This document shows, in pieces, positions 1 through 5,656 of a DNA stretch of 6,987 nucleotides. The notes below the pieces were generated by a model. It was not told the origin of the DNA, did no database searches, and saw only the letters and a list, made by a program, of their open reading frames with translations. Source of the stretch: an uncultured euryarchaeote (GTDB lineage: Archaea; Thermoplasmatota; Poseidoniia; Poseidoniales; Poseidoniaceae); contig CALCOQ010000040.1 of the NCBI GenBank assembly GCA_937897005.1, positions 1-6,987 on the forward strand. The letters are read 5' to 3'. Each line of letters begins with the position of its first letter. The first letter of the stretch is position 1. A program made the position numbers and the translations under genes.

Positions 1-956
1 TGGAGAAGATGGAAGTCAAGATGGATGATTTCAGACTGGCCATCAGAGAGATTGAACCTTCAGCATTGAGGGAGATATATGTCGAGATTCCAGAGATACA
101 GTGGGATGAAGTCGGTGGGCTCGAGGAGATCAAAGAGAGACTCAAGGAAAGTGTGGAATGGCCTCTGACACGTTCGGACGAGTTCAAGCATTTTGGCATC
201 AAACCACCACGAGGAATCGTTCTGTTCGGTGCTCCTGGAACCGGGAAGACATTACTTGCCAAAGCGATAGCTAATGAGGCCAAGGCCAATTTCATCTCCA
301 TCAAGGGTCCCGAATTGATATCCAAGTGGGTTGGTGAATCTGAGCGAGCCATCCGTGAGATATTCAAGAAGGCCAAGCAGGCTGCGCCTTCCGTGATATT
401 CCTCGATGAATTCGAGAGCATTGCACACATGCGTTCGGGAGGTTCTAGCAGTGAAGGAGGGAGCGATGTAGCAAATCGAGTGGTCAATCAATTACTGGCC
501 AGCATGGATGGCGTTGAATCGATGGAAGGGGTCATAGTCGTCGCGGCTACGAATCGGCCTGAGATGATCGACCCTGCTCTACTGCGCAGTGGCCGCTTTG
601 AACGGGTCTTGCATGTACCTCCGCCGGATGAAAAGGCCAGGCAGGTCATCGCTGAGATCCATACTGAGAATATGCCGATTGCAAAGACAGTGAATCTGAA
701 GAAGGTCTTCAATGGACTTGAGGGATTCACTGGAGCAGATATCGAGGCAGTCTGCCGTGAGGCGGGATTGATCGCCATGCGTGCAGGTCGAAAATCAGTC
801 ACTAGAGCACATTTCGAGGAAGCCGTTTCCAGAGTCAGACCAACAGTCACTCCTGATATGATGGAGTATTACACCAAGATGGAGACCAAGTTGGTCAGTG
901 GATTATCCAACATCAAGCGAAATCGTGATACCAGTTACGGAATGGAAACGATGTGA
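1..956 (+). CDS. cdc48: Cdc48/VCP-family AAA+ ATPase, C-terminal part (end of D1 plus D2), 5' partial
   Basis: This is the distal part of a two-ring AAA+ unfoldase of the Cdc48/p97/VAT family, which extracts or unfolds proteins by threading them through its pore. The frame is open to the left edge, and the codons before the ATG at 9 read L/E/K, giving the EKMEV-MDDF segment that normally joins D1 to D2. The ATG at 9 is therefore internal, not a start. Counting from that ATG, the D2 features are: WDEVGGL (32-38), Walker A GAPGTGKT (74-81), pore loop KWVGESE (106-112), Walker B VIFLDE (129-134), sensor-1 AATNRP (179-184, N182), arginine-finger region LRSGRF (192-197), and sensor-2 GFTGADIEAVCREA (239-252). 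All key catalytic residues are present. Walker B continues as DEFES where the family usually has DEID. The protein ends in ETM, with no C-terminal HbYX proteasome-docking motif. Identification is secure; the N domain and most of D1 lie outside the window. Confidence 0.96.
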   Translation, partial: EKMEVKMDDFRLAIREIEPSALREIYVEIPEIQWDEVGGLEEIKERLKESVEWPLTRSDEFKHFGIKPPRGIVLFGAPGTGKTLLAKAIANEAKANFISIKGPELISKWVGESERAIREIFKKAKQAAPSVIFLDEFESIAHMRSGGSSSEGGSDVANRVVNQLLASMDGVESMEGVIVVAATNRPEMIDPALLRSGRFERVLHVPPPDEKARQVIAEIHTENMPIAKTVNLKKVFNGLEGFTGADIEAVCREAGLIAMRAGRKSVTRAHFEEAVSRVRPTVTPDMMEYYTKMETKLVSGLSNIKRNRDTSYGMETM

Positions 957-1006
957 GTTGTTTTCAGCGATATTCATTCAGCAAAGGCTTCATGGTCTTG
1001 AGGATT

Positions 1007-1031
1007 GACCACCCCCCAAGGGGGGGCGGTC
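1007..1031 (+). repeat. GC-rich inverted repeat (hairpin) directly before the PRC-barrel start
   Basis: GACC (1007-1010) pairs with GGTC (1028-1031), A1011/C1027 are mismatched, and six C (1012-1017) pair with six G (1021-1026) around an AAG loop. The stem ends one base before the ATG at 1032. In mRNA this would put a strong hairpin where a Shine-Dalgarno site would lie, so it could limit translation of the PRC-barrel gene. It has no T-tract after it, so it does not look like a terminator. It could also be a relic of a repeat element, because a similar TTGA-led hairpin follows the same gene. Confidence 0.75.
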
Positions 1032-1274
1032 ATGGTATCCAGTTTCGGTCATGAACTACTCGGTCGTCAGGTGGTTGATTCTGCTGGCGACCGTTTGGGT
1101 ACCCTGATCGATCTGAAAATCGATGGTTTGACCGGCGATGTTCTCGCAATGCTGGTCAGGCTTGAGGACAACCTTGACCCAGCACGTCTTCCGTGGGAGA
1201 TGGATGATGTGTATATGCGAGTGCCAGTGGAGGAAGTTGACAGGATTGCCACGAGCGTCCATTTGAAGCGTTGA
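1032..1274 (+). CDS. small PRC-barrel domain protein (80 aa)
   Basis: This is a single-domain PRC-barrel protein, a small beta-barrel used for protein-protein or RNA contacts in photosynthetic reaction-centre H subunits, RimM and many short archaeal proteins. From the ATG at 1032, the typical N-terminal pattern is seen: ELLGRQVVDSAGDRLG (8-23), then LIDLKID (25-31), TGDV (34-37) and AMLV, followed by the second-half strand YMRVPVEEVDRIA. There is no signal peptide or membrane helix, so it is probably cytosolic. An in-frame TTG at 1005 would add nine residues (MTTPQGGAV), but these are encoded by the upstream hairpin and GAGGA abuts that TTG with no spacing, so I prefer the ATG. The length matches free-standing archaeal PRC-barrel proteins. 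Some of these (CdpB) act in FtsZ-based cell division with SepF; whether this one does is inference only. It lies 75 bases after cdc48 and 94 before the next gene. Confidence 0.85.
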   Translation: MVSSFGHELLGRQVVDSAGDRLGTLIDLKIDGLTGDVLAMLVRLEDNLDPARLPWEMDDVYMRVPVEEVDRIATSVHLKR

Positions 1275-1287
1275 GGGGTTGATATCC

Positions 1288-1306
1288 TCCCGCCCTTAGG
1301 GCGGGA
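1288..1306 (+). repeat. GC-rich hairpin after the PRC-barrel gene, resembling an IS200/IS605-type end
   Basis: CCCGCCCT (1289-1296) and AGGGCGGG (1298-1305) are perfect complements around one central T, and T1288/A1306 extends the stem to nine pairs. In practice the loop would be TTA with eight pairs. It is preceded by TTGATATCC (1279-1287), so the reverse strand reads hairpin-AGGATATCAA. That arrangement (C/G hairpin followed by GGAT-TCAA) resembles the ends of archaeal IS200/IS605-family elements as I remember them. No transposase or TnpB is nearby. There is no T-rich tract after the stem, so it is not a normal archaeal or intrinsic terminator, although it could still stabilise the 3' end of the PRC-barrel mRNA. 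Confidence 0.7.
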
Positions 1307-1368
1307 ACCTTCTAAACCGAACAAAGTACGTCACAATTTCAGCCCAAGCGTATGTCAGGTGTATGGAG

Positions 1369-2976
1369 ATGTCAGCAAGAAGTCGTAGAATCCGCCGTGG
1401 GGCACTGTTAGCGGGCTTTTTCGGCACTCTGATACTACTTGTCGGTGTTGTTCTTTCATCGTATGTGCAATCCGGTGACTCTCAGTTATCCGCTTATGAT
1501 GATGATTGGAATGATATCTCGGCATTTCGACGTGATGTCAATGATATGGGTATTCAGACCAGATCGGTTGTAAGCAGTCCTTTGCTTCTCAAGGAGATAG
1601 ATGATCCAGGAAATGCTACTTTCGTTATCAGCGGAGTTGAGAAGGATGCTTTCTCCATGCCACACTTCGGTGAGTCAGGTTTCATAGAATTCGATGAGCC
1701 AGATGGCTACAGTACTGCAGAGATCGAAGCGATCGTGGATTTCTACAAGGCTAATGGGACGGTCATCGTGATGGATGATTTTGGTTTTTCAAGCGGTCTT
1801 GCTGAGGCTTTTGGTTGGCAGTTCAATGGCAACCAGTTGTATGATTCGCTCTATGCTCCAACCCTCAACAGTTCATTTGTCTGGACCTGTCTGCAGATAG
1901 AGCCCTGCGGAATGAGTAATTTGACCGTCGATCCCGCTACACACAAATCACATCCATTGTGGGATGGAGCTCATCCATGCGCTTTGGCTGCCAGTGAATC
2001 AATCGTTTCTGAGGAAGACGCAGGTCTTTGTGCCCACCATCTGGAGGGAGGTATGATCTCCTACAACTCCACTTATCAGATTCTGATGAATGGTCCTACC
2101 ATCCTCGAGAATGCCACCAAGAGTTCCAAATTAGGTGTTTCACAGGCTATCGCTTCGACTTCCAGAGATGCTTCCATCGATGTCAATGGAGATGGTGAGG
2201 TGATGGTTGGCCAGGAACAGAACGAGGAGACGCCTGACCGTGCTGCCAGTATAGAGGGTAACTTCGTTGTTGCAGTGGAGATATGTGAGAGCCGCTGTGA
2301 ATCTTCTGGAGAGAACATGGAAGGCAGAGTCATTTTCGTTGCAGATGGTTCGGTTCTCTCCAATGCAATGTATGATTACGAGGGCTACAACAGTGGTGAA
2401 TATACCGATGGCACTCCTGCAGTTGAGATGCCTGCCAATGATAATCGCAAATGGGCTCTGGATGTCATCGCCTTGGCTTTGTTGACCGATACCAATGGTT
2501 CATTGGAGCCAAACGAGAATGCTCTGGTCATCTTTGATGAGAGCCGCCATTCACAGAATGCATTTCTTGGCGAGTCATACAACATGATTTACTGGATTCT
2601 CGTATATTTCACCAGTGAATCGATGGCCATGCTTGTTCTATTCGTCGCTCTATTCATCGCTTTCGAAGCGGTGGTCATCAAGAAGAAAGATCCAGAGCCA
2701 TGGCGCCATGTCTTCAGCATCATCTACTATGGATTCGGTGATGCCAGACGATACGGATATTATGCCAAATCAAACAAGATCAAACAGGTCTTCCTGTCAA
2801 GGGTACGTAACAACAATGCTTTGACGAGAGAAGAGTTTGATGCGATGCCGGCGACGGAACTGCAACAGATGATTGAAGACCCAGTTCTAGTGAAGTTCGT
2901 GTTTGAGAATCGCGACTATTCCCTGGAACAGTTGGTCACCATCGTCAAACGAATCAAGGTATGGGGGAAAACCTGA
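1369..2976 (+). CDS. DUF4350-type membrane-anchored protein with large extracytoplasmic domain
   Basis: The function is unknown. The protein has one helix near the N-terminus (about 12-34), an outside domain (about 35-405), a second helix (about 406-435) and a roughly 100-residue charged cytosolic tail, numbered from the ATG at 1369. The outside domain fits DUF4350: a leading SAYDDDW, a strand ending in VIVMDDFG (132-139), GRVIFVADGSVLSN (319-332) and ALVIFDESRHS (385-395). It carries seven N-x-S/T sequons (N82, 129, 167, 184, 233, 248, 376), six cysteines (174, 180, 204, 221, 306, 310) and a DVNGDGE calcium-loop-like segment (271-277). These suggest a glycosylated, disulfide-bonded domain. 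An ATG at 1363 is also in frame, but AGGTG (1357-1361) is only one base from it and seven from 1369, so I chose 1369. The stop TGA abuts the DUF58 ATG, so the two are surely co-transcribed. The DUF4350 call rests on pattern recognition by eye. Confidence 0.85.
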   Translation: MSARSRRIRRGALLAGFFGTLILLVGVVLSSYVQSGDSQLSAYDDDWNDISAFRRDVNDMGIQTRSVVSSPLLLKEIDDPGNATFVISGVEKDAFSMPHFGESGFIEFDEPDGYSTAEIEAIVDFYKANGTVIVMDDFGFSSGLAEAFGWQFNGNQLYDSLYAPTLNSSFVWTCLQIEPCGMSNLTVDPATHKSHPLWDGAHPCALAASESIVSEEDAGLCAHHLEGGMISYNSTYQILMNGPTILENATKSSKLGVSQAIASTSRDASIDVNGDGEVMVGQEQNEETPDRAASIEGNFVVAVEICESRCESSGENMEGRVIFVADGSVLSNAMYDYEGYNSGEYTDGTPAVEMPANDNRKWALDVIALALLTDTNGSLEPNENALVIFDESRHSQNAFLGESYNMIYWILVYFTSESMAMLVLFVALFIAFEAVVIKKKDPEPWRHVFSIIYYGFGDARRYGYYAKSNKIKQVFLSRVRNNNALTREEFDAMPATELQQMIEDPVLVKFVFENRDYSLEQLVTIVKRIKVWGKT

Positions 2977-4236
2977 ATGTGGACTCGAAAGGCATCGTTC
3001 ACCTTTGTTGGTGGTATCGCTCTATTACTCGTTGGGATGATGATTTCAAATCATCAGTTGATGATATTCGGCCTCTCCCTCATTGCATTCATCACCGTCA
3101 ATTCCTGGCTTGCTGGGCATGGAGATGTCGAGGTTTCCCGAACTCTTTCTGCTGACAATCTGTACAAAGGAGATGACCTCTATGTCGAATTGGTGGTCAC
3201 CAATCGTTCTTTGCGCAGGACCCAGATGTTGGAGGTTTACGATAACATTCCTCATGAGATGAAACTTCGTACGGGACTGAATTCAATGCGCCTCAATCTC
3301 GGACCTGGTGAGACTGCTCGAATCCGCTATTCCATACGCTGTCCACTACGTGGACATTTTTCACTCGGTCCGGTCAGTCTGCGTTTCCGCAACACGTTCA
3401 ACCTGTTCATGGAGGAGATGTATATTCCTCACCACTCGGACATGATCATCTTCCCACAGGTCACTGATATCGAAGAGGCCTACATCAAGAGTAGAACGCC
3501 CAAGATGTACACTGGGGCGACCACCCTGAAGAACTCGGGCCCTGGAACGGAGTTCTATGCACTGCGTGAGTATGTTCCAGGCGACCCATTCAAGATGATC
3601 AACTGGAAAGCATCTGCCAAGACCGGAGATGGAACCCTCATCGTCAATGATACCTGCAGAGATGCGGTGACCGATGTCTACATCTTGTTGGACAGTCGAG
3701 ATGTGAGTCGTATTGGAACAGTTCTCAAGAATCCACTCGAGAACAATACCATCGCTGCTGCTTCGTTGGCCAGTTTCTTCCTCAAACGTCGTGACTCGGT
3801 GGCTATGGCGATCTATGATGAGAAGTTGTCCTATCTTCAGCCGGATACTGGAGATAAGCAGTACTTCAAGATCCTCAGCAGCCTGGCCGGAGTCGCTCCC
3901 AAGGGCAACATGCCGCTACAGGCGGTCACTAATTCTCTGGCACCTCGATTCAGTCGAGGTTCGCCAGTGTTCATCCTTTCCAGTGCTGAGGGAGACGGCA
4001 CCGCTCCCCATGCCATACGGGATTTGGTTGGTCGCGGACACGAAGTTGTTCTGTTGTCTCCATCAAGTGTTGATTTCGAGCGCCTGGTGAGTCGAATTCC
4101 TCGGATGAGTTACGAGGTTCTGAAGATAGAGAGACAGAACAGGATGACTGCACTGGCTGGTTTTGGTGCAACTGTGATCGATTGGATGCCAGACATGGAA
4201 TTGTCGCAGGCCATGCTACAGGCCAGAGGATATTGA
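2977..4236 (+). CDS. DUF58 domain membrane protein
   Basis: This 419-aa protein has two adjacent N-terminal helices (about 8-24 and 28-45), then a beta-rich region (about 50-160) with an NRS-type sandwich pattern, then the DUF58 core: GPGTEFYALREYVPGDPFKMINWKAS in family terms, spanning about 188-213. A vWA-like C-terminal half follows from DVYILLDS (233-240). DUF58 proteins usually sit beside MoxR ATPases and are thought to help assemble or mature envelope complexes; the exact reaction is unknown. The metal site normally written DxSxS reads D239-S-R-D-V here, so it is degenerate. The ATG follows the DUF4350 stop with no gap, and GGGGG at 2963-2967 inside the upstream gene can serve as Shine-Dalgarno. 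The next gene starts 15 bases past this stop. The length and core motif fit the family well. Confidence 0.93.
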   Translation: MWTRKASFTFVGGIALLLVGMMISNHQLMIFGLSLIAFITVNSWLAGHGDVEVSRTLSADNLYKGDDLYVELVVTNRSLRRTQMLEVYDNIPHEMKLRTGLNSMRLNLGPGETARIRYSIRCPLRGHFSLGPVSLRFRNTFNLFMEEMYIPHHSDMIIFPQVTDIEEAYIKSRTPKMYTGATTLKNSGPGTEFYALREYVPGDPFKMINWKASAKTGDGTLIVNDTCRDAVTDVYILLDSRDVSRIGTVLKNPLENNTIAAASLASFFLKRRDSVAMAIYDEKLSYLQPDTGDKQYFKILSSLAGVAPKGNMPLQAVTNSLAPRFSRGSPVFILSSAEGDGTAPHAIRDLVGRGHEVVLLSPSSVDFERLVSRIPRMSYEVLKIERQNRMTALAGFGATVIDWMPDMELSQAMLQARGY

Positions 4237-4244
4237 GGAGGTGA
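4237..4244 (+). promoter_or_regulatory. strong Shine-Dalgarno site setting the GTG start at 4251
   Basis: GGAGGTGA begins directly after the DUF58 stop and leaves six bases (AAGAAA) before GTG 4251. It matches the complement of the archaeal 16S 3' end over eight bases, which supports GTG as the true start of the membrane protein. No in-frame ATG gives a better site nearby. Confidence 0.85.
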
Positions 4245-4250
4245 AAGAAA

Positions 4251-5423
4251 GTGGCTGATGATGTTTCAAGGCAACAGGTGAGTGTTCAGACCCTTCACCT
4301 GAGGCAATTGCGCAAACGTTGGCAGATACTTGCTCTACAAGTGATAGCAACCGTGGCTTTGGTGTGGATGTACATGGAGGTCATCTCAACTTATGTCATC
4401 GGTTATCTTGACCATACTCTGGTGCTTGATCAACTCGACAAATATCTGGTGGGCGAAACCAAGGGCGAGTATGCAATTCCAATGGCCGATTGGTTGACTG
4501 GCCTCGGCTCTGACGGAATGGCCCGTGTCTACATGCCGATAACTCTCGGAGTAGTTCTTGGAGGTGGTATGGCTCTGCTTTCCTTCCAACCACCACAACG
4601 ACAGCAGCGCATCAAGTTCTGGCTCATCATCGCTCTGATCGGATTGTTGATCGGCAGGTTGCTGTCCTCGTGGTTGTTCGGGATGTTGTTCAGTTGGGAA
4701 TGGAGGATACCGGACCAGGATGAATTCAATTATCTGATATGGCCGATTTCGATGCTGGCTACGTTGATGGTGATGGGATTCTATTTACTGCCAGTCATTA
4801 TGGGCTCCAAAGGAATCTGGGGATTGTCTCGTCGTGGAGTTGCTTGGGCTATCGGCTTCACCTTGTTCTTCCTCGCCATCCATGCCATCCTGACTTTCCC
4901 GATAATTTTCAGTGTGCTTGGCAGTGCAGGTGCATACATTCCACAATTCGATGCTCAGGTTGGTGAGCCTACAATATGGGGACTCATCACACCTCAACAG
5001 GGAAGTCTGATTCTCATAGCCATCTTGATGTTGATATTCATGGAGAGTGCTTTTGGTGTCATTAGATACATGGAATACGCATTCAGGCTACCTGAGTCAT
5101 GCAAGAAGGACCCCGAGTATGTGCGTCAAATGGAGAACATCCTGAACCACCACCTCTACCACACTGTGTTCTTCCTCGGAATCACAGGAGTCTCGACGAT
5201 GGTCGCTCTTGGTTTCCATACCATTCTTCTCAATCTAGTGGCTGGAATGACGGGTAGTCAATGGGCGCATCAGGTCTCCGAATCAATCGAGTTGCAATTG
5301 ACCTATGGATTGGTCATCTCAGCCTTGTTGTTCCTGTTGGTCGTGGCGGCGATGAGATTCATCGTTCCATGGCAACGCATTTCGGGCTTCATCGAGCATA
5401 TCACCAGCAGGCAACGCTCGTGA
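4251..5423 (+). CDS. unrecognised polytopic membrane protein (about eight helices)
   Basis: I do not recognise the family. The 390-aa product begins at GTG behind a strong Shine-Dalgarno site. After a basic N-terminal stretch (HLRQLRKRW, 16-24), hydrophobic segments lie at about 25-50, 93-111, 121-147, 162-184, 198-222, 250-272, 303-330 and 348-371. No signal peptidase site or soluble domain is apparent. The loop before helix 7 carries charged residues and an HHLYH cluster (300-304), followed directly by membrane helix, which could bind metal or protons; this is speculation. I see no DUF4129 or other catalytic signature. It is the last gene of the DUF4350–DUF58 run, so it probably works with them at the membrane. 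Its stop TGA (5421-5423) touches the stop of the convergent minus-strand ORF. Confidence 0.88.
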   Translation: MADDVSRQQVSVQTLHLRQLRKRWQILALQVIATVALVWMYMEVISTYVIGYLDHTLVLDQLDKYLVGETKGEYAIPMADWLTGLGSDGMARVYMPITLGVVLGGGMALLSFQPPQRQQRIKFWLIIALIGLLIGRLLSSWLFGMLFSWEWRIPDQDEFNYLIWPISMLATLMVMGFYLLPVIMGSKGIWGLSRRGVAWAIGFTLFFLAIHAILTFPIIFSVLGSAGAYIPQFDAQVGEPTIWGLITPQQGSLILIAILMLIFMESAFGVIRYMEYAFRLPESCKKDPEYVRQMENILNHHLYHTVFFLGITGVSTMVALGFHTILLNLVAGMTGSQWAHQVSESIELQLTYGLVISALLFLLVVAAMRFIVPWQRISGFIEHITSRQRS

Positions 5424-5645
5424 TCATAGTTTCTGGATGAATCGGCCCCATTTCTCACCCAGCATCAGCACTGCCAATGGCAGTATGCAGATGCTGAAAC
5501 CCCACATGACAGCATCGGGCATCGGTTCGTTCAGCCACATCCATCTACATGCGTAGATTGCAGCAGCTATCAGAGCCAGCACTCCAAGTCTTTCCAACCA
5601 CATCGGATGGAGACGTCCCTGATCAGCAGGCGTATCGTTTGACAG
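5424..5645 (-). CDS. small two-helix membrane protein, probable CTG start (73 aa)
   Basis: The minus strand reads a 73-codon ORF that has no ATG at its proper start. The first codon after a strong Shine-Dalgarno site is CTG (5643-5645), giving (M)SNDTPADQGRLHPMW and so on. The first ATG is at 5601-5603 (59 aa) and has no ribosome site. Two hydrophobic stretches are clear: LGVLALIAAAIYACRWMW (about 20-37) and the segment from DAVMWGF to LAVLML (about 44-61), separated by a short loop (LNEPMP) and ending in the basic GEKWGRFIQKL. Both ends are probably cytosolic. The function is unknown. It directly follows the coiled-coil gene in the same frame after that gene's TGA, so the two are probably co-expressed. 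Alternatives are use of the downstream ATG, or readthrough of the TGA. The hydrophobic pattern makes a chance ORF unlikely. Confidence 0.65.
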   Translation of the reverse strand: MSNDTPADQGRLHPMWLERLGVLALIAAAIYACRWMWLNEPMPDAVMWGFSICILPLAVLMLGEKWGRFIQKL

Positions 5646-5647
5646 AT

Positions 5648-5656
5648 GATCACCTC
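5648..5656 (-). promoter_or_regulatory. Shine-Dalgarno site for the small membrane ORF
   Basis: On the minus strand GAGGTGATC overlaps the TGA stop of the coiled-coil gene and matches nine bases of the complement of the conserved 16S 3' end (AGGAGGTGATC). Five bases separate its GAGGTG core from the CTG codon at 5645-5643. This supports translation starting there rather than at the ATG 42 bases further in. Confidence 0.7.

Noticed and set aside
9..11. ATG at 9 as the start of a 315-aa AAA+ protein
   Set aside because: The codons before it (E, K) continue the conserved D1-D2 linker of Cdc48, and the frame is open to the window edge, so the ATG is internal.
1..956. Treating the AAA+ gene as the MoxR partner of the DUF58 operon
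   Set aside because: Its motifs (pore loop KWVGESE, LRSGRF, TGADIEAVCREA) are those of Cdc48 D2, not MoxR, and a separate gene and hairpins lie between it and the operon.
1005..1031. TTG 1005 as the start of the PRC-barrel protein
   Set aside because: The nine extra residues come from the hairpin sequence, do not look like part of the domain, and GAGGA touches the TTG with no spacing.
1288..1310. Intrinsic terminator after the PRC-barrel gene
   Set aside because: The stem is strong but no T-tract follows on either strand, and archaeal termination depends mainly on T-rich runs.
1309..1362. Promoter for the DUF4350 operon (CTTCTAAACC as a weak TATA-like box near 1309-1318)
   Set aside because: A single weak AT-rich stretch next to a hairpin, without a clear BRE or a measured start site, is too little to call.
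3942..3960. Seven-pair inverted repeat ACCTCGA/TCGAGGT with a five-base loop
   Set aside because: It lies inside the DUF58 coding region, encodes ordinary residues, and a repeat of this size is expected by chance in 7 kb.
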